64,000 nucleotides of DNA from Nereocystis luetkeana. Taxonomy: Eukaryota; Sar; Phaeophyceae; Laminariales; Laminariaceae. Positions 32,513-43,857 of this stretch are shown here, piece by piece. The DNA is taken from assembly GCA_031213475.1 (NCBI GenBank), contig JARUPZ010000009.1, positions 434,001-498,000 on the forward strand, written 5' to 3'. The notes under the pieces were generated by a model that was given only the letters and a program-made list of their open reading frames with translations, had not been told where the DNA came from and did not search any database. A program made the translations under genes and the position numbers. Each line of letters opens with the position of its first letter. Position 1 is the stretch's first letter.

Positions 32513-33136
32513 ATTCAAACGTCAACGATAGAACCTGTCACGCGCTCTGCCAGAAATCCTGCCATGGATGCGTACAGAGCTCAGGCAAGCCTCACAGAAA
32601 CGCCTGCAAGCTCTGGCGCAGGTGGGAAAGTCCCATCTCTCGCCGAGGTTCTGCAGAAGTCTAGCCACTGGCTCGAAGTCACTCATGACTACATCCAGTG
32701 GGTGTTCCCGACGCAGCAAGCGTCGAGGGCCGTTCGAGATGCACCTGTGTTGACCTCTGACGATCTCCACGTGATCACCACGCACGGAGAACACGTTCGA
32801 AGCAACATGTTACTGGCGCTATGGAGGATGATGCGCTTCTATGAGCTAGAGATTGTACAGGGGGAGACGAGGTATGGGTTGTAAAAGGGGGGAACTTCGA
32901 CCCCAACGCCCAGTGGATGAAGCCGTTGGACCACAACGCCCTTCGCCTGACCCGCATCCTGACGTTGTTGCGGCTGTTTCAGCTGGGGGCTTATGCGAAT
33001 GCGCTGCAGGCGTTTCTGTGTGGCTTGCCTGAGCTCCGCACGCATCCATCGGAGAATTTCTGGCGGAGCGCGTGACAGGTTCTATGATTGGCGTTTGACT
33101 ATGAGTAGCTTGTAAAACATTATACGTTACTCAGAG
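32513..33136 (+). pseudogene. OGFr foldback unit 3
   Basis: The best-preserved unit: the hybrid frame from 32564 reads MDAYRAQASLTETPASSGAG and runs through THDYIQWVFP and MMRFYELEIV until one G is missing in a G run near 32860. The rest of the domain is legible in another frame. It is followed by the palindrome joining copy B of the full gene in head-to-head orientation. Confidence 0.75.
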
Positions 33137-33159
33137 TCAAACGTCAACCATAGAACCTG

Positions 33160-36100
33160 TCACGCGCTCTGCCAGAAATCCTGCGATGGATGCGTGCGGA
33201 GCTCAGGCAAACCACGCAGGAACGCCTGCAGCGCATTCGCATAAGCCCCCAGCTGAAACAGCCGCAACAACGTCAGGATGCGGGTCAGGCGAAGGGCGTT
33301 GTGGTCCAACGGCTTCATCCACTGGGCGTTGGGGTCGTAGTTCCCCCCCTTTACAACCCATACCTCGTCTCCCCCCTGTACAATCTCTAGCTCATAGAAG
33401 CGCATCATTCTCTGTAGCGCCAGTGACGTGTTGCTTCGAACGTGTTCTCCGTGCGTGGTGATCTCGTGGAGATCGTCAAAGTTCAACACTGGCACATCTC
33501 GAACGGCCCTTGACGCTTGCTGCGTCGGAAACACCCACTGGATGTAGTCAGGGATGACTTCGAGCCAGTGGATAGACTTCTGCAGAACCTCGGCGAGAGA
33601 TGGGACTTGCCCACCTGCGCCAGCGCTTGATATGCGGCCACCGTCGCGGTAGAAGGCTACAATGGGGCAGGCAACCAACCGTGGTACAGACTGCCCTAGA
33701 ATCCCAAAGGTGGCTGATGAACCGAATGAAGAACAGCTGTCCAGCGGATTGGGAAAGACTGGTGGTGCTACTGGTGATGATGGTGGTGGTGGTGGTGCTT
33801 CTGCTGCTGCCGACGGAGTTGCTGCCGCCTTGGCCTTGCGACTGGGAAAAACCGCGAACCTCGCTTTCTTCCAGGCCGTAGTCGGCCCCATTCCAGCGAT
33901 GCCATTCACAGTCCTCACAGGGGCAGCGGAGTTTCCTTGTTCAAGAGCAAAAGCACCACGCTTCCTCTGTGCGCGGTCGAGTTCCACCTTCACCTCGACT
34001 GGACTAGCCGGAGCACTGTCTTGTTCCAACCTCACCCTATCCCGCTCTAACGTCGCCGTGTTTCCTTCCCAAACGGCACGGTTCTTTTCTTGTTGGGAAA
34101 TTGCCAGCTGGTCGGCAGTTTCCCTCCAGGCAGCGGTGACCACTTCGAGCTCTGAATACATCCCGGCCGAAGCAGCAGCTGCACGGCTCTGCTCTCGTTC
34201 CGACGCATCGCGGTCTTGTACCGCCGTGCTCAGCTGGTTCGCAGCGTTGTGGAAGGCAGCCTTGACCTGTTCGAGTTCTGAACGCATTCCAAACAAAGCG
34301 GCAATTGCACGGGTTCGCTCTCGATCTGACCCATCCCGGCCCCGTACAGCCTCACTCGCTAATAAAGCAGAGCGTGCAGCTTCTTGCCGAGAAGCTACCA
34401 GTTCGCTGGCGGCGGTAGCGGCGGCAATATCTTTCTCATCCAACTCTGCAAGCAGCTCGGCAACAGTAGCAAGTGCACACTTCCGCCCTCGTTCCGGAAC
34501 ATCCCACTTCAGTTCAGCCGCTTGCGCCGCTAGAGTTGCGCCTACAGCCTCTTTCCGGGCGGTTTCCCCCTCACTAGTCGCGGTGGTGGTTGCGGCGGCC
34601 TGCGCCACGAACGCTGCCTCCATCATGAGAGAGGCAGCAAATACTTCATCCCGTTCGACCTCCGCCAGCTGGCGGCTTTCGGCGACTTTGCCCGCCGCCA
34701 ATACTGCAAGGACAGCCTCCTGCCGAATTGTTTCACTCTGGTTAGTAGGGGTCGTGACCTCTATGGCTTTCTCAGCCAAAGCTGCACGCAGCTGGACGAC
34801 AGAGGTATTAGCGGCAGCCAGCTCGTGCTCTACCGAACCAAGGCCCTCCTTGGCACTAGTTGCTTCCAAGAAAGCGCGGGTAGTTTCTTGGTGAGAAGCT
34901 GCTAGCTCGGTAGTAGCGGTGGCGAATTCGATTGTCTTCTCCTTCAAAGCTGTACGCAACTGGACAACAGAGGTACTAGCGGCAGCCAGCTCATGCTCCG
35001 CCAAACGACTGCCTTCCGCGGCATTAGTTGCCTCTGATATGGCGCGGCCAGCTTGCTGTTGAGACGCTGCCCACGCTTCAGTAGCGGCGGTGGCCTCGTA
35101 GATCTTGTCCGCCAATGCTACCTGCAGCCCGGCAACAGCAGCAACCGCACTTCTTTGCCCGTTCTCCGCCAAACGATCCCCCTCCGCGGCTTCTTTCGAC
35201 TCAAACATCGCACATGAAAGGTGTGGCAGTTGACAACTGCTCTGTGGCAGTATTGGCTGCGTTAGTTTGCACCATCAACTCTGCCCGTAACTCCCCAAAA
35301 GCAGCAATCGCACCATCCCGTTCGAGATCCGCCCAACGACGGCGGTCTCTTTCTGAGCAACCGCCAACTCGTTGGTAGCGGTGGTGGTGGCATCCTTTTC
35401 CGGCCCCAAGTCTGTTTGTAGTCGGACTACAAGAGTAGTAGCGACGGCCAAGTCGTTAGCAGCCGTGATTGTAGTAGCGCGCGTTTTGCTCAACTCGACT
35501 CGAGTCTCGACAGCAGCAGCTTTCACTAGGTCTCGCTCCCTGTGAGCGGCGTCGCGCTCTAGCTCTGCCGTAGTTGCCACCGAGGTGGCGTGCGAAGCCT
35601 TTTCCTCAGCCGCGGTCAGCTTGGCAGAAGCAACGACGGCAGAAGAAGCGGCAGTGGCAGCGGCAACACTAGCCTGGTCAGCGAGTGCGGCTTGCAGTGT
35701 TTCCACCATACCTTCTGCATTAATGCGATCACGTATGGCGGCGTCACGCTCCGCACGTGCCGCGGTTGCCTCACTAGTCGCGGTGCTGGCCTCTCCGCGA
35801 GCCATGCCTCGCTCGGCAGCCGTATCGTTGATAACCGCGGATTGCCATTTGACGGTGGCACGAGACCCGCGATCATGAAGGAGGTACCGAAAGCCCGTCG
35901 AAGGCCGACCAAGAGCAAGTCCAGAGGTTCATGAAAACACCGTTGTTGGGCGCCGCATCTTGTGACTCGCGGTCCGAGGATGTTCTGGTTGGTGCCTGAC
36001 GCCGCCTTCTGCGCGGGTTGCCGGCAAAAATCAGGATTTTCAGGAGTGTTATAGTTTTGGATAGACTCGTGATTTCGGCCGACAACCTCGTCCTGCATGT

Positions 36101-36300
36101 AGCCGATGTGGCCGTGAATAGAATCGCCAACAGGCGAGAACGAGGCCTCTTCGCGAGGAGCTTTCGGCGCTGCATGTTTCTCGGGCTATTGCGGCGGGCG
36201 ATCGCGGAAGGAGCCGTGGAGATGATGACCAAAACGCAGAAGATACACGCTAGAGCCAGGTTCTCCAGGAGCCGTGGGAACTGCTCGATGTTCGCGATAC
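33160..36300 (-). pseudogene. OGFr/coiled-coil gene, copy B, broken
   Basis: The C-terminal 682 codons (33160-35208) are open and carry the OGFr_N domain (THDYIQW replaced by IPDYIQW) and most of the coiled coil. One extra 56-codon repeat unit (about 34765-34932) is present relative to copy A. Upstream, small deletions near 35215 and 35345 and a lost base near 35895 break the frame, although the N-terminal parts (35275-35805 and 35873-36232) remain legible. Identity to copy A is very high otherwise. It may still express a shortened product. Confidence 0.75.
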
Positions 36301-38545
36301 ACCTTCACGTGGAGGGTAAGCGAAGGGTACGGGGAAGGGTGTCTGGTAAAAACAACAGGGAAACCCATCTGTAGACTCCCGTATCGTTTCACACAAGATT
36401 TCGGTACCTATTGTGACGTTGCTTTGTTGCGCGAAGCGCGCAATCAATATCCTGATGAACGTCCAGAACAGCACTATCAAAAATAGGCACAAAAAACGTG
36501 CGACGTTGAGAGGTTGAGCAACATTTGGGTCGAGTCAGTTCGTCCTGATCATTTTGGGCCCATACCTTGTCTCTATACCAGCCAACGCACGAAAGACTGC
36601 CATGTTGATGGCTTGGGTTCTCGTGGGGTCCTGTGCCCGGCATACGTGGTGCGGGGAGTATCGGCTTCCAGATCGCGCGCGTTCACAGAAAATCCGTCGC
36701 GAAGCGCACATCCCCCAATACAAGGTAGCTTCCACCCAACGCGCAGCTTACCACAGCCAACGCCTCAGCAAATCGTAAACGGCGTATTAAAACAGCTGAG
36801 GTTGATCTTCCACACTCACAAATCATAAAGAGCCCACAAGCCGTCGCTAGGTGTAACTAGTGTGTCCACCACGGAAACCCCAACCGTGTCTGAGTTCGGC
36901 GAGGCATTGCCGGTCACGGTCGCCTGGTCCCTCCTTGACGTCGAGGCGGTAATATCATGCGGGGGCGAGAATGGGCAAACGTTGCAGCAGAAATTAGTGG
37001 GGGGGTACACGAACATAGAGGCCCATCGAGACTCCCTCGGTCAATGGCTGTCATGCTACTACTGCATAGCGAGGGTAAAGGCTAGGCGGTATGCCTATGC
37101 CACGAACGTGAACATTGCGCAGGGGAGAGTTTGAACGGCTTCCGCGGCACTGCTACTAAGGCAGCACCGTATTTATTGGCGTCGCTACTGGATAGTAGAC
37201 AGCCACCCCTTTGTTGTGGGGTGCTGGCTAGCCTATTGCTGACGCTGAGGAAGTTACCCAATTTACGTCAAGCTTACGTACGTTTCATCGCTATAGGTCA
37301 CAGCATCTTGACGTTTAGGGTAAGACGGACCCATCATACGTTTCCGACAGGAATCGAGCCTTAATTACCGGAAAGTAGTACTTGAAACGGGGAGCTATAT
37401 AATCGCATGCTGCTTGCCGACGACAGCTCGTCAGGTTTTGCTAGGTAAGGGTATTTATTTTAATCCTGATTTGCTGCTGAATCGGGGCAAAACACATGGG
37501 CCCGTGCTCTCACGTAGCGCAAGGGTGAGCGGCAGGAATAGTACCCAGACCAGATTGAAACGACGACACGTGAAGGCAAAATGTTTACTACAGATTTTAC
37601 CGAGGAAAAGCACTCCAAAGTGGCGCATAGCAGCACGCAGTTCATCACACCTCCCTAAGTCAGCCAAATGAAAAGAAAAACGTTGTCCAGGTCCTGGAAC
37701 GTTTGACTGCATGTGTAATGCTCAGAGTTTCATCAAACTCCCAGGGGGTACAGCATGAACCTCACCATGTCAGAGTCAAAGATTGCTCCCAGAGTGGATG
37801 GCAAACACTGCCCTCTTCGATCGGTAACGCGGCGCTCCCCGAGCAGGGGAAGTCGATGTAGTCCTGGTCGGCGTCGTGGAAAAAAGATGTACGGAATTAG
37901 GGTATGCTGGCTGAAGTCACAAAAGGTTTAATCCAGGGGTCGCACGCTTTGAGAAAAGGGGTCTATGTCTTGGAAAAGGAATCGGGGTACTGACGTACCG
38001 ATGGGCCGTACAATACATATGGTAAGAGGTGCTATGGAACTAGTTTTTACGTTTTGGGCGCAATATGCTGGTCACCGCGTGTCTTGCTGGTTCCACATTT
38101 TCAGCACCGGTGGAGGTAGGCTTGCCCCAAAAAACCCTGGGGACCCATCGGAATCCCAGCAGCATAGATACGGGCAGCTATCGGTCAATACTTACAAACT
38201 GGTATCATATAACGGCGTTTGCAAAATCGGCTGTTGGTATCAGGTTAATTGTCAACAGTACGCAAGGTCGTTCTTAGACGTACTGTAGGATCAACCCAGC
38301 GGCGGGCGGGCGGGCGGGTAAGACAGGCAGCATGTGATCAGCGAGCGGGAGTAGGCGGACGTCCGGCTAAGAAATCCACGGAGGGAGGCAAGGCGGGCAA
38401 GAGGCGAAGCAGAAGGAGGGGGGCGAGATAACGGAGAGATGAGCGGGGAGTTCCACGGGGGGCGCTGGAATTGGAGAAGGGAGCGCCGGGTACGCACGTA
38501 GAGAGAGACAGCAACGAGCCGTACGGGAGATTTGAAGGGTTTATA
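36300..38545. repeat. duplicated segment upstream of copy B
   Basis: Counterpart of 10190-12430, including the possible upstream exon with the same TGA. (GGGC)n near 38299-38316 is one unit longer than in A. No additional gene. Confidence 0.65.
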
Positions 38546-38549
38546 GTAT

Positions 38550-39290
38550 TGTTGGAACGTGGAAGCTTTCACCACGCGGCTCTCGCTGATTGTCCCGTGT
38601 GAGTTTTTGTGCGCCGTATGCGTAGCTTTTTGCAAAGTACCAGGTACTTGTTATTGGGCATGCGTGGGCCGGGGGAGGAAAGACCCGAGGGAGGCATATC
38701 ACGAGCGTGTAAGCGAGGGAGAAAAAATAAGCTCACAGCATACGTTCTTGCGAAGGCTGGATGGTGGGGACCCCAAAAGAGAGGGAGGAGAGGCAAACAA
38801 AAGGCGGCGACAAGAGCCACCATATTAGACGGGGTTGCAGATGTGAAGGAGAATCATACGTAAACAATGGGGTTGGGGGGGAGGCGGGGACGGGGGTGTG
38901 CTGGGGGGAAGAGGTGCAAGGAAAAGAGTACGGGGGAGGGAAAAGATGATCGTGTTTCGAATCTGATGCCTCGATGATGGGGGCTGGTGATATACGATAG
39001 ATAAAAAAGGCTGGATAGGAAGAGGGTAACGGCGGGTGTAGTTCATTGAGAGGAAACCCATCGGCGGTGCAAGAGGTAGGGCCTGTTTCAACGCAGCGAG
39101 AAAACAGACGAACACAAGAAGACAGAAAGCCAAAGATGGAAAGCAAATTTATTTTTAAAAAAGTGAGCATGAACTATCTAATTCTATAATATGTCAACAG
39201 AAGAGGTCCCAAGTCCTTCTGTAGCTAGTTTCATACATTTGAAGTACAAAAATACAGTAAACTTGGCGCGCACAATGTCGAGGAAGCTCG
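38550..39290. repeat. less conserved duplicated segment, copy B
   Basis: Counterpart of 12440-13196, with many differences. It continues directly into sequence that in copy A lies right of the 1.46-kb insertion. Confidence 0.55.
38638..38646. repeat. TACCAGGTA footprint, filled relative to copy A
   Basis: The filled site AAG-TA-CCAGG-TA-CTTG compares with the empty site AAGTACTTG at 12514-12521. Confidence 0.7.
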
Positions 39291-41649
39291 CAGTGGAGTA
39301 GAAACAAGGGAGGCGCTTGGAAGGTTTTGGGAACGGTATATCCGCCAATTCACGAGGACATGGGGCACTGCGTGGCTGCGCAGCATTTATGGTTCTCAGG
39401 GGGTCGTGTATGTTAACAAAGCCAGCGTATATGGTCAAAATATAACCAAGGAGTGAAAGCGCTAAATCCTGCAGGGTCGGGAGGAGGCTCTGGTGGTAGG
39501 TTTAACGATGAGAATGCCACCCAAGGCTGCAGCGGCTGGCATCAAATTATCAAACAGAGATATCGCCAACAAACATAATATCCAGAACACGCTCGGGATT
39601 GAGGGTTATACCATAAGCACGGCCTGCTGTTAGGGGTGCGTCGCGTCGCGGGTGGCGTGTATCCAGCTGCGGCACTGAGCACACCCACAGCGAAGTACCC
39701 TGCTGTAGCGGGTACGTTCGTATGCGAAATTGCACTGCGATGATCGCGTTAATGGTTGTTCCTGGTTTTGAATGCACGTTTTGATACACTGCAGTAGCTT
39801 TTGTGTTCGTACGTAGTCCAAACGCGAAGGGTTCGACTCATTTTTTCTCAGGGTTCGTTTTCATTGCATTTTTTCTTCTTCCTCATTATGATGTCAAGGT
39901 CGTGCTGACGAGGTATACTGATCAAAACCTGGGTTAATTACAGGATTTCACTAGAAAGGCTGCTGGTAATGACCAGGGATGAGGTTTTGCTGACAAGCTG
40001 GTGCCACTCATGGTGTCGTGAGGCTCTGCTGGCAAGCTGGCGCAATTCTGGTGTTGTTGCTACAGTATCTCCCTGGTCGAACTGCTGTATAGTAAATACG
40101 GAGACCACTTACAGGGGTTTGCTACAGTAGTGGCGGGGGAAGGCGGGAGCCAGTGATAGGGCTTCGGGACGGGTCGTGATGTGAACTTGGCTGGCGCTAT
40201 CATAACTACTGTCCCAGAGAGCACCATACATTGCTCTCCGCGAAGAGGGGATATTGGGGGGGGGGAGGGGGAAGTTAGCCTCAAAGGGAGGAACGAGGGG
40301 GGGAAACGGATATACATACCTCTTTGAAGGCCGAATCTGGGGATCAAGGTCAGCAAAGGCGATGTTGATGCAAGTAAACAATATGGACGGGGGTGTGAGG
40401 GTCATGAAGTGCCAAGAGGGCACAACTTCCGTGTAGGATGTTCGGAAAGTTTAGGGGGAAGGTAATGCTGCAGGGAGCGAGCGCCGTTGATGCCAATTTG
40501 AAGCGGCGGGAGGGGGAGGGCGGGAGTATATGAAAACCGTGGCCTGAGGAGAGGGGAACGTAGCAGCAGTCGGAGGCGAGTGGAGCGGCGGGGGAAGGAG
40601 GGCGGGATAGTGCGCCTGATTCCAGAAGAGTTGACTCTGATTTTCCGGGAAGAGACGGTGATCAAGCTGGAGGCGAGGGTTCCGGTTCACATTGTCAGGG
40701 GGAGATCGAACGTGTTCATGATGTATGGATGGCCAAAAAAAGAGAACTTACAGCGGTCTGGGGGTTCCGGATATCCCGCAGTCGTGGGCAGGGGGGGGGG
40801 GGTACCGCGGATAGCCTAGCCGAGGGACTAAATGGAAGGGGAACGACAGGGGTTTGTGGAGGGCAGAAGGCCATATATCCAAGAATATAACTTATCATCG
40901 GCGAAAAATCGATGTCGCGATGGGAGAGTGGGTAGGGTACTTGCGCGCGACAACCATCGAGGCGCATCAATGTCGTTTTCGCCTAAATATCGTACGGAGA
41001 GAGGTGTGGGTGTCGGGAACACTGTAGTGTAGATGTGTTCATGAAATGGTTCGAGAAGCAGCGACAAAAAGTGTACCTGATAGTTGTTTCCCACCTTTGT
41101 GATTGGGAATATATATCGAGGATACAAACGGAAAAGGACGGTGCTGTTGGGGTTTTATCTTCAAGAGCTACTGGTGCAGCAGTACAGAATGTAATGATAG
41201 AAACGGGAAAAACGAGTACCTGGTTCGTACTCGAAATGTATACACCTACCGTGCGTGCTGCCGTCGTGAATAGTAAATCTGACGGCGGGGGGGATGGCTT
41301 CTCTTTGCATTCAAGAAGGAGTTGTGTATCGAACAGCCACAGGTACACTCGAACAGTCCCAGGCACTCTGCGTTGGGCGGCGGAGCTCAAGGCAGTAAGG
41401 CTGCACAGACAAGACGCTCAACGATGCTGAGATGATACGTGCCGATATGTGTCAGCACGCAGCCACTTCATGCAGTTTGTGTATGCTGCTGCTGCTGTAC
41501 CCAGGGAAGAAAAATCTTGCCATTGGCCATCCATCCGTTTTTTTCGGTGTTGAGTGGAGAAAAAACGTACTCTTTTTTGGCAAGTGTGACGCCCAAAGAT
41601 TTTCGAACCGAGACGTACATACTGGTAGCATTTTAGCATTTTCGAGGAT

Positions 41650-41790
41650 ACGGGGGGGGAAATTTCCTCACCGCCCTCAGGTCGCCCAGATCCTCCGCGA
41701 GGTGATCACTGCCCAGGCCGAAGGTGCCTACCAACATGAGCAGGGACAAGACCGCGAGACACCAGCGAACGTCCCACCTGGGCATCTTCT
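41650..41790 (-). CDS. possible exon with signal-peptide-like start (copy B)
   Basis: KMPRWDVRWCLAVLSLLMLV followed by an acidic stretch. It keeps the frame of the copy A counterpart at 17101-17247 with few substitutions. Function and orientation are uncertain. Confidence 0.25.
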
Positions 41791-41816
41791 CGTCGTGGAA
41801 AACCTGTCATGATACA

Positions 41817-41824
41817 TATTAATA
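41817..41824. repeat. TATTAATA footprint, filled relative to copy A
   Basis: Copy B reads GATACA-TA-TTAA-TA-GTAGAGC; copy A (17265-17281) reads GATACA-TA-ATAGAGC. The six-base difference falls at a TA. Confidence 0.7.
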
Positions 41825-41839
41825 GTAGAGCAAGACGCC

Positions 41840-42076
41840 ATGACACAGAAGACAGCGGTGGGCTTGACCTTCGAAGGGGTGGACGGCGTGGAGGCCAAGA
41901 CTACAACCTGGAACGCGGTTGCCGCTCGTAACGACAACGTATCAACAGCAACAACTTGCCGTCTGATCGTCGCCGATACGTCGGGGACATGTTCGTACCC
42001 GCTTGTGGTTCCGTGCGTCCGGGCCTTGCACTCGTATGGTACGTACACAAGGCGGAAGGTTGGATGGACTCGATGA
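41840..42076 (+). CDS. small ORF of unknown function (78 residues)
   Basis: Frame beginning MTQKTAVGLTFEGVDGVEAK and ending in a basic GTYTRRKVGWTR. The middle is Ser/Thr/Val-rich with two Cys, resembling a beta-strand-rich exon. The copy A counterpart is broken by five extra bases. I recognise no family; it may be one exon of a larger gene or fortuitous. Confidence 0.25.
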   Translation: MTQKTAVGLTFEGVDGVEAKTTTWNAVAARNDNVSTATTCRLIVADTSGTCSYPLVVPCVRALHSYGTYTRRKVGWTR

Positions 42077-42220
42077 AAGAAGGCCGCAACGAAATCGAAA
42101 TGCTAAACCAGTTCAGCTACTCCTGAGCACGGGCGCCTACAACTCAATGTGGACGCCCCCATCGATCGAGAGCACACCAACCAGGCGTCTGACACGTGTG
42201 AGCGCACGAAGCAATCGCAC

Positions 42221-42230
42221 CTATTAATAG
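42221..42230. repeat. CTATTAATAG footprint word (shared with 17681)
   Basis: Identical position and flanks in both duplication copies. Confidence 0.6.
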
Positions 42231-42274
42231 TTACACGCGTCTTGGCGAGACCACGCTCGCGCTTGTACTCCACT

Positions 42275-42278
<4 letters not shown>

Positions 42279-42351
<73 letters not shown>

Positions 42352-42352
42352 T
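42279..42352. repeat. expanded (TC)n microsatellite
   Basis: About 37 units with one TTTC interruption, against about nine units at the allelic position in copy A. Confidence 0.9.
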
Positions 42353-42789
42353 ACCATGGCTCAGAAGTAGCATTCCTGGCGTAGACGGGTTGGATGCTCC
42401 AGGCTCAGCAGGCACACAAAGTGTCTGCGATAGATTTTCCTAACCGTGTCGTTTCGAAAAAACGGAGCTGGGCTTCGGACGGAAGCACGGCGAACGTTGC
42501 TGCTGGGTGCCGATAGGCTTCAACCGGTTACAGTCTAGGGAGCTGGTTGATCCTCCGCGGATGAGCACCAACGATGTGGATCGCTCCTGCTTGATGAGCA
42601 CCAACGATGTGGATCGCTCCTGCTTGTGGGCGTGAAACGTTTTTCGGCGCGCGCAACCAGAATGGATTTCCCAGGATGCAACCGCCTGCCAGGATTTACA
42701 AATTCTTTGTTCTATTTTTTATTTTTGAGGATCGAATCATCGAATCGGATCGCTCGCAGGCTGGGGAGCCTGCTCTAGGGGCATGTATT

Positions 42790-43655
42790 GTACCTGCACC
42801 CCCAGGGCTTGCACCGGTGGTAGTGATGCCATACGGTTTTTGTGTTTCTGATGAGCATGCATTTCGTGACCCTCGGCCGCAGCAGTAAGTGGTGTTGGGT
42901 GTTGAGAGCTTGTTTTGAATTTTGGCCGGCTCATGATACACTCGCATCTCTCCACAGGCAGTAGAGGCATTCGGACGGAAATCTTCACCTACAACTGCCA
43001 CTTGAAGCCGTCGCCTACGCGAGCCACCTCATAAGCTAGTGCTAGGGAGAGGCGAGGAAGTGCAGACATATGCAAGCGGGCGACGAGGTGCGTACCACCG
43101 CGGAGAAAAAGATCGCATGATGTGAGTGAAAGAGTGAACGGCGTGAAGGCACACGGAAAATCTGGGCGTGCGGAGTTTTACCGATCAACAATCAACATTA
43201 TTTACAACAATCACAAGACTATTTCACAGACGAATTTCGATGCTTGCTCCCAGACTGCCTTTGGTACCTTACCTATTGTAGTACCAACTTTGCACGGAAA
43301 TATAAGGATCGTGTTGGCATCAATACGAATATCAAGATGGCCCTTACATTCCCGTCCATGGCTGTACCAGTCACCAGTCCCCTTGGGTACTGCGGCGGCG
43401 GCGGCAGCAGTTGCTGTCGCGTTGCATATACGCTCGTACGAGGTAGCAGATGGCCTGGCTGGACCACATAAGCTGCCTACTGCCTACCCTACTCCCGAAG
43501 TACTGTGTAGCAGCAGCACACGGCGATGCTGAAACTGATGGTGCTCCGCACAGGCGATGACAGCCTTGCGACTGCTGTCGATGTGGCTGCCATCCGCCAT
43601 CGCCGTCCGAAAGTACCTGGTGTGTATATGCTGGTACGAGTATACACCAGGTAGT
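42790..43655. repeat. diverged duplicated segment, copy B
   Basis: Counterpart of 18130-19440. A third, partial relative of its right part lies at 53150-53470. No gene. Confidence 0.5.
43635..43642. repeat. TACGAGTA footprint, filled relative to copy A
   Basis: Copy B reads CTGG-TA-CGAG-TA-TACACC; copy A (19437-19447) reads CTGG-TA-TACACC. The insertion is exactly TACGAG. Confidence 0.7.
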
Positions 43656-43857
43656 CGGGAGTCGGGAATGGGCCACCCACAGCATGGCACGAAGGCATGA
43701 TGAGTCCTGGTTCTGATTCGCGTCTCGCGATTTTTAATATGTTTTGCAGACTGCAGGCCTTCAATCTTGAATGCGGTATAGAGTGATTTTGCTTTCAGTG
43801 GTTTCTTCGATATCTGTTCATGAGGTTACACCAAAATCATTGCGATATGAGACATGA

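Larger units (their letters stand above)
39290..42790. repeat. duplicated segment, copy B
   Basis: Counterpart of 14660-18130. It includes the TATTAATA insertion at 41817, the intact small ORF at 41840 and the expanded TC tract. The 15-kb half and the 40-kb half differ by scattered small indels only. Confidence 0.65.

Noticed and set aside
42149-42370. Ser-Leu repeat peptide frame
   Set aside because: Produced by the TC microsatellite.
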